From Proteles cristata cristata (lineage: Eukaryota; Chordata; Mammalia; Carnivora; Hyaenidae): DNA of 64,000 nucleotides. Location of the stretch: assembly GCA_017311185.1 (NCBI GenBank), contig JAESUZ010003091.1, positions 1,397,992-1,461,991 on the forward strand, written 5' to 3'. Under the pieces are notes generated by a model, which saw nothing but the letters and a program-made list of their open reading frames with translations, was not told the DNA's origin and made no database searches. Position 1 is the first letter of the stretch. Each line of letters opens with the position of its first letter. Position numbers and translations under genes: made by a program. Of the stretch, positions 33,590 to 45,881 are shown in pieces.

Positions 33590-34110
33590 ATTTATGGCCT
33601 GCCTTGTGCCAGACACAGTCCGGGTGAGTCTACCTTCGTACACGCCAGAGGCAGGGTAGGTGGCTTTATGTGCCGGGGGGTGGGGGGAGGTGGGGGAAGT
33701 GGAGTAACACAGGAGGAATAGGATTATGGCTTTGGGGGAGGGGGTGACATTTTTAAGGGTGTCTGGGAAGGCCTCACGGAGGTGGTGACTGTCACAGACA
33801 GACCCAACAGTGATGGGTGCGCCGGGAAGCTGGGAGAACACCCAGGGGAAGAGCTACACAGGCAGAGAAAAAGGCACGTACAGAGTCCTGTGGCCCGAAC
33901 GCCCCGTTCTGCTTTGGGAATAGCTGCAAAGAAGGGCAGTTTGGCTGGGACATCCGGAGCTCAGGAGGACATAACGGGGGAAGGGGGGGACCGGGGGGGC
34001 TGGGGTGAGGCCAGAGAGGTCACGAGGTCCAGATTGCGCAGGCCCCTTTCAGCTGTCACAAGGATTTGGGCTTTTACCCAGAGTGAGATGGGAAATCATT
34101 GAAGGTTCCA
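33590..34110 (-). repeat. L2 fragment, antisense, G-rich
   Basis: 'gtgtctgggaaggcctcacg', 'gatttgggcttttacccaga' and 'gtgagatgggaaatcattga' follow the antisense L2 order. Two G-run clusters lie inside it, at 33675-33700 and 33973-34006. Confidence 0.55.
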
Positions 34111-34399
34111 CCAGAGGCCACAATTAAAGTAAAAGGGTAGTATCAACAAATACTTGTATCTTGGCTTTGCCTTCAGGAGCTTCGGATCATTTCTTATGAT
34201 AATTTGGTTTTTAACTAACAGCTCCTGCTGAGCAGCCATAGATAGATTTAAACGTTTATATAAGTGCTGCAGGTTTCCCTGCGGTCCAGATCTGAGGTGT
34301 TACATTTAAATTCAAAGAAGTATCATAGAAAAGTCTGTCTATGGGTGTTCATTCCTAGGTGGCCCTCCATTACTACTGAGTTCTCATGATTTGTCTTGG

Positions 34400-34657
34400 G
34401 AAAAAAATCAAGGGGCCCCTGCCTGGGTGGCTCAGTCAGTTGAGCATCCGACTTCCACTCAGGTCGCGATCTTATAAGGTTCTTGAGTTCAAGCCCTGTA
34501 TTGGGCTCTGTGCTGACAACTCAGAGCCTGGAGTCGGCTTCGCATTCTGTGTCTCCCTTGCTCTCTGCTCCTCCCCCACTTGCACTCTGTCTTTGTCTCT
34601 GTCTCTCTCTCAAAAATAAACATTAAAAAATATTTTAAAAAAGAAAAAAAATCAAGG
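34400..34657 (+). repeat. CanSINE, sense
   Basis: The body is 34414-34642. GAAAAAAATCAAGG is repeated on both sides, with one extra A in the second copy. The head has a small change (CCCCTGCCTGGGTGGC). Confidence 0.92.
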
Positions 34658-34701
34658 ATGTATTCTGTGCAAGACATTTTAGTCACCCTTAGATGCAGGG
34701 G

Positions 34702-34780
34702 GATATATACATATATATATGTATATATATATGTATATGTATATATATATGTATATATATATATATGTATACACATGTAT
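34702..34780. repeat. (TA)n/(TATG)n microsatellite
   Basis: Alternating AT with periodic G/C steps. It is likely variable in length. Confidence 0.95.
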
Positions 34781-34898
34781 GTGGCTACTCTATTACTTTT
34801 AATATATGGTTTGAGCATTTTTATCATGAAATATAAAACTTAGAAAAATACATAAAAGATAATTAGTTTATTATGTGTGTGTGTATATACATATACTT

Positions 34899-35080
34899 TT
34901 TTTTTTTTTAGTGAAAGCCCAAGCAGGGGAGGGGCAAAGGGAGGGGAGAACAAGAATCTTAAGCAGGCTCCACGTTCAGTGTGGAACCCAATGTGGGGCT
35001 TGATATTATGACCATGAGATCATGATCTGAGCCGAAATCAAGAGTTGGACACTTAACCGACTGAGCCACTTGGGTGCTCC
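34899..35080 (-). repeat. CanSINE, antisense, older
   Basis: A T-rich tail precedes it. The GA arm is reduced and the head end CCACTTGGGTGCTCC is diverged. Confidence 0.85.
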
Positions 35081-35089
35081 TTTAATTGT

Positions 35090-36020
35090 AGAAAGGTGAA
35101 TTATCAAAAGCAAGCACAGTACCTGTATAACCACCAATTAGACCTAGAAACATCCTTGCTGGCACCCAGAAGAAGCTCGCTGTATTGTGTATTCCTTCTA
35201 GATCACACCGCATACTCTTGTGCAGAGTCTGGCATTTGTGTTGATCGTTTTCTTTATGATTTTACCACCTAGGATTCCTTGCAAACCATTATCCTTTAGT
35301 TTTGTCTGGTTTTGAACTTTATGTAAATGGAATAATACAATATGTGTTCTTTTTAAAATTATTTTATTTTTTTATGTTTTATTTATTTCTGAGAGAGAGA
35401 GAGAGAGAGACAGTGTGAGCCAGGGAAGGGTCAGAGAGAGAGGGAGACACAGAATCTCAAGCGGGCTCCAGGCTCTGAGCTAGCTGTTAGCACAGAGCCC
35501 GACGTGGGGCTCGAACCCATGAACTATGAGATCATGACCTGAGCTGAAGTCAGACGCTCAACCAACTGAGCCACCCAGGCGCCCCTACAATATATGTTCT
35601 TTTGTGTCTTCTTTCAGAACCTTACAGTATATAACTTTCATCCATGTTGTTATGTCGAACCCTAGTTTAATTTCATTGCCACATGGCATCCTGTTATGTG
35701 ACTATATTGTTATTTGTGTATCCATTCTGCTGCTGTTGTTTTTGGCTCTTAAGAGCACGTTTGGCTCTCATGCTGCTATGAACATTCTTGTTTATCTGTG
35801 CTGATGGATGTGCAGGAATTTCTCTGGGCTACATTTGGGAGTGGAATTGCTCAATCTTCAGTTTTTTAGATAATAAACTGTTTTTCAAGACTGGTTGTAT
35901 TAAATTGTCCTCCTGCCAACAGTGTGAGGTGTCCCTGTTCTTCCCAGTCCTCACCAACACTGCCAGACTCCTTACATTTGGCCGGTCCATTGGGCCTGAA
36001 AATGTTCACTGTAGCAAATT
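35090..36020 (-). repeat. Ancient L1 3' region, antisense, split by a CanSINE
   Basis: 'accattatcctttagttttg', 'gtaaatggaataatacaata' and 'gggagtggaattgctcaatc' are antisense L1 3' phrases on either side of the SINE at 35354. Confidence 0.65.
35336..35603 (-). repeat. CanSINE within an L1 fragment, antisense
   Basis: The body is 35354-35585. TACAATATGTGTTCTTTT and TACAATATATGTTCTTTT flank it. It has the intermediate form GAGCTAGCTGTTAGC. Confidence 0.93.
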
Positions 36021-36465
36021 AACTGAGAAGCCAAAGCCCAAAACTTAAGCGAGAGAGTAAGGGACTAAAGGTATGGTTTCTGATTTAAGAGTCACTGATG
36101 TCCAGAGCATTTTCATTTCTTAGAGTTGGTCAGCATCTTCTGCTGAGGAGTACTCATGCAGTCTTAAGAGGTGTTTTCCTGTCTACCTTAGAGGGTCAGG
36201 AACCCAGTCTTTTTTTTTTTAACTGCTGTGTCTAAAAGAGTGCATTTCACAGTTGGTGTTGAGTAAATATTCATCTAACAAATTCATCCCGACTTGCTAC
36301 TCTTAAATCTTCTGATCAAAACTGACCTGTTCTAGTGTCCGTAGTTGAGGACCATTTTTGGTGAGGGCTCCTTCCATTACTGATAGTAACTAGAACTGGT
36401 TTACGAAAATAAAAGAAGCTTATTTGTACCAGGGTATCAGTTAAAGTTAGTGTTTGCATTTGCAA

Positions 36466-36711
36466 GGAAAGTTTCTGGTTTTTTTTTTTTTTAATGTTTT
36501 ATTTTTTTGCGAGAGAGAGAGAGACAGCGTGAGCAGGGGAGGGTAAGAAAGAGAGGGAGACACAGAATCTGAAGACAGCCTCCAGGCTCTGAGCCAGCTG
36601 TCAGCACAGAGCCCGACGTGGGGCTCGAACCCACAAACTGTGAGATCATGACCTGAGCCGAAGTCGGTCGTCTGACCGACTGAGCCACCCAGGCGCTCCG
36701 GAAAGTTTCTG
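36466..36711 (-). repeat. CanSINE, antisense, perfect 12-base duplication
   Basis: The body is 36478-36699, with GGAAAGTTTCTG identical on both sides. It has the intermediate form GAGCCAGCTGTCAGC. Confidence 0.93.
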
Positions 36712-37796
36712 TTTTTAAGGAATCACCCACTCTGTATGTAGCACTTCGTTTTTCCACAAAATGGGGAGATAGTGCTAGAGTTTTCTGCTTATATGAGGCC
36801 CCTAGAAGCCTTATCCCTGTTTCTGTTTTCAGTTACTTCTTAGGCTGTGGGAGATTATTGGGGAGGGGGCATTTAGCCAAGATAACTCCCCAGTCTTCGG
36901 CAGGAACCTCACTGCTATTTGTTCAAACCGTAAGACACGTGGCTTTGTTTAAATGGATCTTGCTTCAGTGTAATTGACCCACAGAACACTTTTTATAAAG
37001 AGTATTTTACATGCAAATGAAACAAGTCTTTTAACAGCTTGTGAGGTGCTGACGGAAGTGGCAACGAACTCCGCGCGCACGCCTCCCCGCCCCACAGTAT
37101 GTTGGCACTGAGCAAGCCACTTCTCTCAGTTTGCTACACTCATAGACCAGTTGATTAGAAGAATTAGCTTGGGTTTTTCGGACTTTTCATATCTAAGTAT
37201 AATCTTTTTGAGAGAGGACTAAAAAATAGAATAGCCAAAGCAAGTGATACAACATAAGAATGGTAATTTTGACTAGTAAATCCTAGTATCGCCTGCTTTT
37301 AATAGGATTTTCCCTTTCAGAACAGCCAAAGTAAATAAAGACCTGTAGGAGATTCAGAGTCTGGTTAAGTCTGATTCATCATCTCTATTTCCAACAGAGA
37401 TTTCCTGCTAGACAAGACAAATTAGAGTCTTTCTACTGACTTAACTTGGTTGAGTTTTTACATAGTTTTATTTTAAAGAGATCATGAGGCAAAAAGCAGA
37501 ATGAAATGCACAGAAATATTTACCAAGGCTTTAAAAAAATGCACATCTTGAGTGCAATCTACTGTTTCATATCAGTGCAAATAGTATGTAAAGTTGGAAG
37601 TTGTATAAGGTAAACATGTAAGGTGGGTTTTTTTAATAAGCATTACAGTGTTTTAAAAAAAAAAGGTTTTTCATAAGTGACTTCAAAAGTTTTATTCTAA
37701 ATATTCTTTCCTGGAGTAAATCATGGCTATTTGTTCAGATCTCTGGTGATTATAGCATATAAGACTTTACGCTAATGGTGGAAAGGAGAAAAGGTA

Positions 37797-38041
37797 TTTG
37801 GATTTTTAAAACAAATTTTTTAATGTTTATTTATCTTTGAGAGGGAGAGACCGACAGAGCTTGAGCAGGGGAGGGGCAGAGAGGGAGGGAGACACAGAAT
37901 CAGAAGCAGGTTCCAGGCTCCACACTGTCAGCACAGAGCCTGATGTGGGGCTTGAACCCACGAACCGTGAAATCATGACCTGAGCCGAAGTCGGATGCTT
38001 AACCGACTGAGCCACCTAAGCGCCCCAGTTTTTGGATTTAA
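37797..38041 (-). repeat. CanSINE, antisense
   Basis: The body is about 37812-38025. The flank 'tttggattt' is repeated. The head end is CCACCTAAGCGCCCC. Confidence 0.9.
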
Positions 38042-38749
38042 ATTTGTAATCATGGTTGATAACACATGCTATGGAACCCTTAGAGAGATTATTTTTCTCC
38101 CTAGAAAAGATCTTCAGGGAAATTAGAATTACAGTTTAGAAAAAGAAATACCTTAAAGCAAGTCATGGGCTTCATTTTACTGCATTAAAGGCGTTTGGTT
38201 CTGAGCAGATTGCTTTTGTGTATGAGTGTAGAGCACATCTCTCTATGGGTAACTTAAAAATGCTTCTGCCACTCTAGCTAGCATCTTAAAATTTTTACTT
38301 TTTTTGTATGAAATTCAGGCCTCAAAGGTTTATGTGTGTTTTTACAGAGTTTTATTGCATAAAATAGGTATTACTACATTTTAGTCTTTAAAATCTGACA
38401 CACATTGTTGGGAGCCAGGAAATTTTGTTAAGACAGACATTCTGTCTAACTTTTCCCTGCTTTGCCTGCCTTGTGTGGTTTTACTTTTTCCCTGTGTCAT
38501 GACTTTGGGAATGAACATTTATTTAAAGCCGAGAACTTCCTGCCTGTCCTTTGTTCCGTTTAGTTTAGTTAGAACCTTAGTGTTAGCATAGAAGTTGGCT
38601 TACTTTTAATAATTCTAGCATAAGAGAGCGTGGATGTTCTGCAGATGGTTTGTAGGTAAGGAACACGGACGTGGATCCACCTGAACAGTCATCAGATTTT
38701 TTCTGGTAAGACCACAGTTAAAGGAGATTAAAGCAAGAGTATACTTCAG

Positions 38750-38811
38750 TTTCTCTTTCTTCTTCTTCTTCTCCTTCTCCTTCTCCTTCTTCTTCTTCTT
38801 CTTCTTCTTCT

Positions 38812-38857
<46 letters not shown>

Positions 38858-38890
38858 CTTCCTCTTCCTCTTCCTCTTCCTCTCCACCTC
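38750..38890. repeat. Compound triplet repeat (CTT)n(CTG)13(CTTCCT)n
   Basis: CTT/CTC triplets run from about 38753. Thirteen uninterrupted CTG units lie at 38816-38854. CTT/CCT units continue to about 38890. On the minus strand this is (AGG/AAG)n(CAG)13(AAG)n. The whole plus strand is pyrimidine-rich apart from the G of each CTG. It is intronic, and the open frame through it (polyQ/polyK) is not credible. Confidence 0.97.
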
Positions 38891-41740
38891 CTCCTCCCCT
38901 CCTCCTTCTATTTTTTCCCCCCCAAAATTACTTTTCCTTTTATTTCACAGGAAAGGAAATAAAGTCAACCCCTTCCCACACCCCATCCCTTAGCTCGGTC
39001 TCTCTTTCATAGTTGAAGGGAAGTCTGAGTGTGCCCCATAAAGAACAGTGTCTCCAGAGAATTCTGAATTCTGTACTGCTGGATAGTAGTAGTTAATGCC
39101 GTGCTGAAGAGAATCGTTTGCCCTTGCGGTATATACCAGATCCTCTGGGGGTAGAGGGGCCTTTGCAGCTTCTGAGTTCATGAATGTATATTCCAAACAG
39201 TGTCCCCGAAGAATGGTTTAGACGCTCTTTGATACGTCTTCCTTGACCTCTTTCTGTAGCCAAATTGTGTTAGCAAGAAATATTTTTAAATGGCATGACT
39301 AAAGTACTGATGGCCAAAGAGAACTGCGTGTTGAATTTGGCTTCTAGAAAAGCTGGAGAGGACTCTGTGGGGTTACACAGCCTCTGCCTTTTTGTTTCAT
39401 GAAATGAGTCTTCTGGTTCTGAATTCCTTGCAGGTTGGACACACTGAAGTTGTGTTAGGGCCAAGCTTTTCATCTGTTTACTATTTGAATTTTATAAGGT
39501 TCTCCATAGTTTGTAGTTGAGGGGAGAGGGTGAAAAACCAGAACCTCCCAAACCTCGAAACAGCTTTGAGACTATAATTATATAATAAACATATCTTCTT
39601 AGCTATACGTTTTTTTCCCCTCTTCCTCCTCCTCCTCCTTTTTTAAAATTCTGTTCTAGCTCTTGTTTTAGAATGAATTTTCTCAACTTAGAGGAGAATC
39701 TTTGATAACATGTGGGATGTGTTAAAATCTTCATCTTTCCTAACTTTGCTCTTTGTGGCCCCAGAGATTTTTGCCCAAGCCATTGGTGGAATCAGCACAT
39801 TCTTACAATTTGCAAAAAGAGAGAAGCGGCTGATTATTTGGTTATGCCTATAGAACTTCATTTCCAAAGGTGTTTTCCTTTAGAACTGAGATCCACTTTG
39901 AAGTGAAATAGCCCCTTTATAACGGGGTTTGTTTGCTGATTTGGATTTGTGTCATTCCATTTCAGATATCTCCTGGATGATGGATTTTGAAAGTGATGTG
40001 TAGAGAAATTTAATCCGATGAACCCTAGCTGCCTTTTTTTTTCTTTTTTAAAGCAGTTGGAGGCATTGGTTGTTTTTTGTTGTTGTTTTTGTGGGGTTTT
40101 TGGTTTGTTTTCCTAGCAAGGGCTCAGTAATTAGCAGCAGCGTGTCACCTGATGGTATTAGCCCAGCTCTCGCAGAACGTGCTCGCGGCAGCCGTGATTT
40201 GTTGTACTGGGTTCCCGTCCAAGGGGAGGCAAGATGTTGCTATGTAGGTGCAGTTAGCTCAGTAGTCATTCTTCCCTAAATTAAAAAACGAAACAAAAAT
40301 TCAAGAAGTCTCTCTGGAAGGTCTGACGGGATGCGCTCCTGCCAGGCTGCTGAGTGGCACCGGCCTCCCTCCAGGGTAGACCTTTGTGTTTGGAACAGAG
40401 TATCCACTTCATCCCCCGGTGCAGTTTGGGCTTAGTGAACTCTGCTACCCTGTCTGTAGCAACAACTCTTACGTCATTGAGTTCCAAGGGAGAGGGAATG
40501 ATCCCCTGGCCCTTAACTTAAGTTGGCAATACGTGGGGGGTTTGGTTTTGTTTTGTTCCCTTTCGTTTTTCTGCCAACTGGGAAGAGTTTCATCCAAAGT
40601 GAGAATGATTCCATATTTTAACCTTTGAGCTGGCTGCGAAGGTCTCCTTGGGGACAAGGACACTTTGAAGTTATTTATAACCTGTAGAGAAGGGCAGCGA
40701 GACCGTAAACAGCCAGCGCACACTGGGGTTTGGAAATCAGGAGGAGCTGTCTGTTGGTTCTCCCACTGCTTTCCGTGACTTGAGACTGTCTCATGTACCT
40801 TCTCGTTCATCTTGATCGTGGCTTTGTCTGGGTGAACCATCCTAGCCAGGCTGTTTCTGTAAATCTCTATCTTGTAACACTCAGATTGAGGAGAAGGCGG
40901 CAAAATAGCCTTTGTATGTTACAAACGTGTGTCTAATTCTTACAGTCATTTCGGGGCCTGTGCTTGCCCAGGAAACCTGTAAACTGGGGAATCGGAAAGG
41001 TACTGACCTGTGTACATAGCTGTGTACTCGTTTCTGAGTTTTCCGTACAGTAGTTGCAAGAACTCTTAATCAATATTTGGCTATGGCAGAAAACACGTTC
41101 TACACATTAGTCTGGCATAGAAAAAAATTCTGTATCTAGACAGGTTTCAAAGATATATCTGTTTCTATATATTTATACATGTACATGTTTGTATGTGTAT
41201 ATATTTAGGGTTCAGTACCTTTTCTCTGCATGCCCATTCTAAGGGACTCAGACCTCATGTCAGATGCGCAGAATTAAGGTCAAACCTAAGTAACTGTTAA
41301 GGATCTGATTTCATTTTATCAGTATATTGGGAATTTATGATATAGAATTTAACGTGAAAGAACCTTCAAGGCCTCGCCTGGGTTCCTGGCAGCTGCTGTC
41401 ATAGAACTTTTTCTAGCCAGGATTGACCTGTTCTGGAGAATGTGCTCATGTTACTGCTGTTTTCTGAGTTTAGGAACTCCCCGTTTAGCAGTACAGGTTT
41501 ACCGTTTTCTCCCAACTTCTCTTGGACTTTTTTTTTTTAATCGAGGAGAGCATAGTTTTGAAACATAGTAAATGAGTTCTTTAAAACTGGGGTGAGATGA
41601 ACCGATACTTTTCTTTTTGAGAATGTTCTATTGTTTCCAAAGTGTTCCTGGATTCCTATAGTTCCTATTCATTCAGCAGCTCCCAAACTTTAACCTTGTA
41701 GCTAGAGCTCACAAAGGAAAAATATGATCCCGAAAGGCAG
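38891..41740. other. Intron 1 stretch without recognised repeats
   Basis: No SINE or LINE is recognised. T-rich and T/G-rich runs occur at 40037-40100, and AT alternation near 41160-41205. Confidence 0.45.
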
Positions 41741-41749
41741 CAGTCTGGT

Positions 41750-42260
41750 TATCAACAACAATTTCATCGACCAAATATTTGCTGAGTGCCTATTCTGATA
41801 CCATTTTAGGCACAGAAGAATGCTGTTCTCTGAGTGAGCTCAACTTGCGGTGGGGAAGACACCAGCTTAGTGAAGAACTTAAAACAGGATCCTTTCAGGG
41901 GGTGATAATGACAAAAATAAAGTAGGGTAATGACACAAGAGGAACAGGCTAGAAGCAAGGGCTACTTCACATCGGGTGTCAGGGAAGGCCTCTCTGACGA
42001 TACTATACTTGATCGGACATTTAAATGACAAGGAGTCAGCTATGAAAAGATCTGAGGGAAGAAAGCTTTCCAGGCTGAGGAAAGAGTCTGATGTGCTCAC
42101 TAAGTAGAACTAAAGGCCTGAGTGACTGACTACAGCACAGTGACCGTGAAGGGTAAGTGTTAGTTGAGGTCAGGGACATACGCTGAGGTCTTGGCAGTCA
42201 CGCCAGAAGGCAGATTTTATTTGCATAGCAATGGAAGCCACTGAAGAATCCCTATCTTCT
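41750..42260 (-). repeat. L2 fragment, antisense
   Basis: 'aatatttgctgagtgcctat', 'tcagggaaggcctctctgac' and 'gcatagcaatggaagccact' follow the antisense L2 order, from its 3' end backwards. Confidence 0.55.
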
Positions 42261-42355
42261 CTCTCATAAGGGTCTAATTTATAAGTCATCTCATAATTTA
42301 GATAAATTAATTTTAAAGACTGCTAATTTCTTGAAAAATTTTTTTTCTAATTTTA

Positions 42356-42513
42356 GGGGTGCCTCATTGGCTCAGTCAGTTGAAGGTCCAACTCTTGACT
42401 TTAGCTCAGGTCATGATCTTACCAGTCGTGAGATTGAACCCCAGCATCAGGCCCTACCCTGGGATTCTTTCTGCCTCTCTCTCTCCCTTGTTCTCTGCCC
42501 TTCCTCCACTTGT

Positions 42514-42588
<75 letters not shown>

Positions 42589-42612
42589 ACATAAGTTAAA
42601 AAAAATTTTTTT
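42356..42612 (+). repeat. CanSINE with a long (CT)n arm, sense
   Basis: The head is diverged (GGGGTGCCTCATTGGCTC). A (CT)n run occupies about 42518-42590. An A-rich tail follows. Confidence 0.9.
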
Positions 42613-42639
42613 AAATTTATTTGAAAATATAATCTATTC

Positions 42640-43270
42640 ACATGGTTGAAAATTCAAAAAGTACAGAAAGGGAGATATGATGGAAATTCTCCTTCCCATT
42701 CCAGTACGCCTGTTTCCTTCTTTGGAAGTAACCAGTATCTTTAGGGTCTTGTATAGCTTTACAGAGATACTATGTGCATGTCAAAATAAATAGGTATTTT
42801 TACCTCTTTAGGTAGAAAGAACCTCCCCAGTTTTTAAACAGATGTTTATTGTATTGTCTGTTTGTGTCATAATTCATTTAATCAAGCCCTTGTTGATAGA
42901 CTTTGAGGCTTTTTCCATTCTTTTGTGATTACAAATAATGCCACAGTGAAAACTTTTGTATTTGTCATGTCAAATGTATCAGCAGGGTGAATTTCTAGAA
43001 GTGAAGTTGTTGGATCAAAGGGTATGTTTCTTGTTCATACTGATATACATTTCTTTTCATAGAAAGTATAACAATTTATACTCTAATCAGAAATGTTCTC
43101 CTTATCCTGTGCAAGTGTTATCAAACATTTTGATCTTTGCCAATTCACTGGGTGAATCAGTATGTGGTCTAATTTGCATTTGTCTTATTATGAGTGAGAG
43201 TTGAACATGTTTTCATATATTTCAGAACCATTGGTATTTACATTTCTGTAAACCATTGGCTCTTCTTCAC
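42640..43270 (-). repeat. Ancient L1 3' region, antisense
   Basis: 'gggtgaatttctagaagtga', 'gttggatcaaagggtatgtt' and 'ctaatttgcatttgtcttat' are the antisense L1 3' markers in the expected order. Confidence 0.7.
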
Positions 43271-43809
43271 TCAGTTTTCCATTACGCTGTTGACTTTTTC
43301 TTCTTGATCCTTCGATTCACTCAGTACTAACTGATTTTGTTAAAGAATTTGAAAAGAAACAAGCACAGTGTTGTATGTCAGTGCTATCTCAATAAAGACA
43401 AAACCAGTCATCCTTTGCTGTGTACATTTTATAAAGCGTGAACCTGATAAGGGATGTAAGAGAAACCCCAATCTTTCCTTTGCTCACTGAGGCTTCTCTT
43501 GATTGTCCTTGGTTTCATTTTAAGAAGTATCTCTAAATTTAATAAAAGGTACATTTAATATTTTGTCAGACTAGATTGAATTGCAGTAAGTTTACATATG
43601 GCAGGTTTTCAAAACTCATTCAAACCTTGCAACAGAGGAAGTCAGTGTGACCTGTAATAATCTATCCTTAGAGTAATGAGAAAGAAGTTATTACCTCACA
43701 GGCTGTATATTATTGAGGACACTGTAACAGAAGAAATACAAACATTACCTTGAGAACACATCAACTTCTCAAAAAAATGAATATATCAAAGTCTTTCCAT
43801 AGTTTTGTG

Positions 43810-43892
43810 GGGTGTTTTGTTTGGGTTTTTTGGTTGTTTTTTTGTTGTTTTTTTTTTTGGTGGTGGTGGTGGTGGGGTGTGTGTGCGTGTGT
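43810..43892. repeat. T/G-rich simple repeat with (GGT)n
   Basis: T-rich runs pass into GGT repeats and a short (GT)n. Confidence 0.9.
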
Positions 43893-44048
43893 TTGGGTCT
43901 ACAGTCTTTTTGGCATCTTCTGTTTGAGAGAATGCAGCGTCTCTCAGGTTTAAAATAGTTATGACATTGGGATTTTTTTCTTACTTGGAAACTGTACAAT
44001 GCTTTAAACCAAAAGAAAAAAAATGTGATAGGCTTTTAAAAAGGCCCT

Positions 44049-44091
44049 AACACAGCATTCTTTAAAAATTTTTTTAATGTTTTATTTATTT

Positions 44092-44138
<47 letters not shown>

Positions 44139-44325
44139 CGAGCAGGGAAGGTCAGAGAGAGAGAGGGAGATACAGAATCTGAAACAGGCTCCAGGCTCTG
44201 AGCTGGCTGTCAGCACAGAGCCCGATGCGAGGCTCGAACCCACGAACCGTGAGATCATGACCTGAGCTGAAGTCGGATGCTTAACCGACTGAGCCACCCA
44301 GGCGCCCCAACACACCATTCTTTTA
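44049..44325 (-). repeat. CanSINE with long (GA)n, antisense
   Basis: The body is 44064-44308. Flanks are AACACAGCATTCTTT and AACACACCATTCTTT. (GA)n runs over about 44094-44135. It has the intermediate GAGCTGGCTGTCAGC form. Confidence 0.93.
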
Positions 44326-44626
44326 AGAACCAATGTTCCCAGCTATCTAACACGTGCATGTTTGTGTGTTATGTTGAACCACATGAAATTGTCGACTTTT
44401 GACTATTTTTGGCTTACAAAATAATTTCATGGTTCAGTCTATTACCTCCACAGTCTTATTCCTGTAATTTTAAGAATGATGGATATATGGATAGCTTACA
44501 TATCACATGTATGTGATATGCCTGTGTTGGTTGTTGATTTTCTTTATTTCGCTGGGTGACTGGATTAGATTGAAGCTAGAGGAATGCTTATAGGGAATAA
44601 AAGAAAGAATGAAAAGAAAAGCTGCA

Positions 44627-44860
44627 GAAGCTGTCTCTTTTTTTGTTTTCTTTTCCTTTTTTTTTTTTTTTTTTTTTTTTGAGAGAGCGCATGAGCTGGG
44701 GAAAGGGGCAGAGGGAGAGAGGGAATATTAAGCAGACTCCATGTTCAGCACGGAGCCAGACATGAGGCTTAGTCCCACAACCCTGGAATTGTGGCCTGAG
44801 CGGAAATCAAGAGTTAGATGCTCAACCGACTGAGCCACCCAGGTGCCCCAGAAGCTGTCT
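44627..44860 (-). repeat. CanSINE, antisense
   Basis: A long T tail at 44660-44681, head end CCACCCAGGTGCCCC, and AGAAGCTGTCT on both sides. Confidence 0.92.
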
Positions 44861-45719
44861 TTGCAACACTTTTTAGAGGGTGTTCTAGCCTCGCTCTGCA
44901 CATACTGCAGGTGAAACTATTGGGACATTTCCCTTCATCATCGTACAGGGAAGTCATCTTCTCTCCTCAAATAATCCTGATTATGTAAGAGTTCAGTTCA
45001 ATCAAATGATTTGTGTTTTCCAAATGAAGGGAATTCTGTCCAGTCTCTCTACCCTTGTAGAACGAAGATACACTTGGTACTGGATGAGAACCTTACTATT
45101 ACCAGGGCTGATACTTGAGAGTGCCAGGCCAGGAGTTTTTGGCTTTGTGTGTAACTCATCCAAAAGAACAAATTAATGATTCTCATTACATTGCAAATCT
45201 AATATACTCAGCACTGTTCAAAGGGCTCTTTTAGAGATATGTGAGAGAAACAAGCAGAAAAGTTAATGAACTTGAATGCAACTGGATAAATGTTTCAATC
45301 ATCAAAGTATTTTTGCTGAATGCCTTGTTTTAGGCAGCCTGCGCTAGGGGATAAGGGGACACAGAGAAGAGTTGCAGGTTCCTTTTAAACAGCTTCAAGT
45401 CTACTGGCGGCAACAGAAGTAAGTGTTCCTAAGTGTAAAAGAAGGCAGAAAAGAAGTGCACTATGTACGTTTGACTGAAAGCTTTGTGCATCATGACACC
45501 ATTGATACATTTTCTTTTTCACTTCTGTTTAATGTCCTAGTAAGAAATCATACTGTATTGATTGACTTGAATCTCTTGTCAAAATGATTAACTTTATGGT
45601 CTCCTAATCCTTGCTAAGATGCAGTCTGTTGGCGATAGCTGTTGGCTGCTAACTTGGTACTTTTTCATTGGAATTTGAGCAGTATTACAGTTGACAGATA
45701 CTTCAGTTGACAGTACTTT
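44861..45719. other. Intron 1 stretch, nothing firmly recognised
   Basis: 'ctgcgctaggggataaggg' near 45341 may be diverged antisense L2. There is no exon signal pair. Confidence 0.35.
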
Positions 45720-45881
45720 TTGAAGTTTATTTATTTGGGGTGGGGGGGAGAACCCCAAGCAGGATCTGCGCTGTTAGTGCAGAGCCTGATGCAGGGCTCG
45801 ATCCCATGAACCATGAGATCATGACCCAAGCAGAAATTCAGAGTCAAGACACTTAACCGACTGAGCCATCCTGGTGCCTCA
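45720..45881 (-). repeat. CanSINE, antisense, lacking most of the GA arm
   Basis: The tail 'gaagtttatttatttggg' is joined directly to the CAAGCAGGATCTGCGCTG region. The head end is CCATCCTGGTGCC. The internal GA/GAGACA segment is missing. Confidence 0.85.

Noticed and set aside
38615..38887. Minus-strand frame with long glutamine and lysine runs
   Set aside because: It is simply the translation of the CTG/CTT microsatellite in an intron, with no splice or promoter context and no family match.
38990..39196. 68-residue minus-strand frame, possible processed pseudogene
   Set aside because: I could not match it to any protein. It has no A-tail or duplication. Chance is the better explanation.
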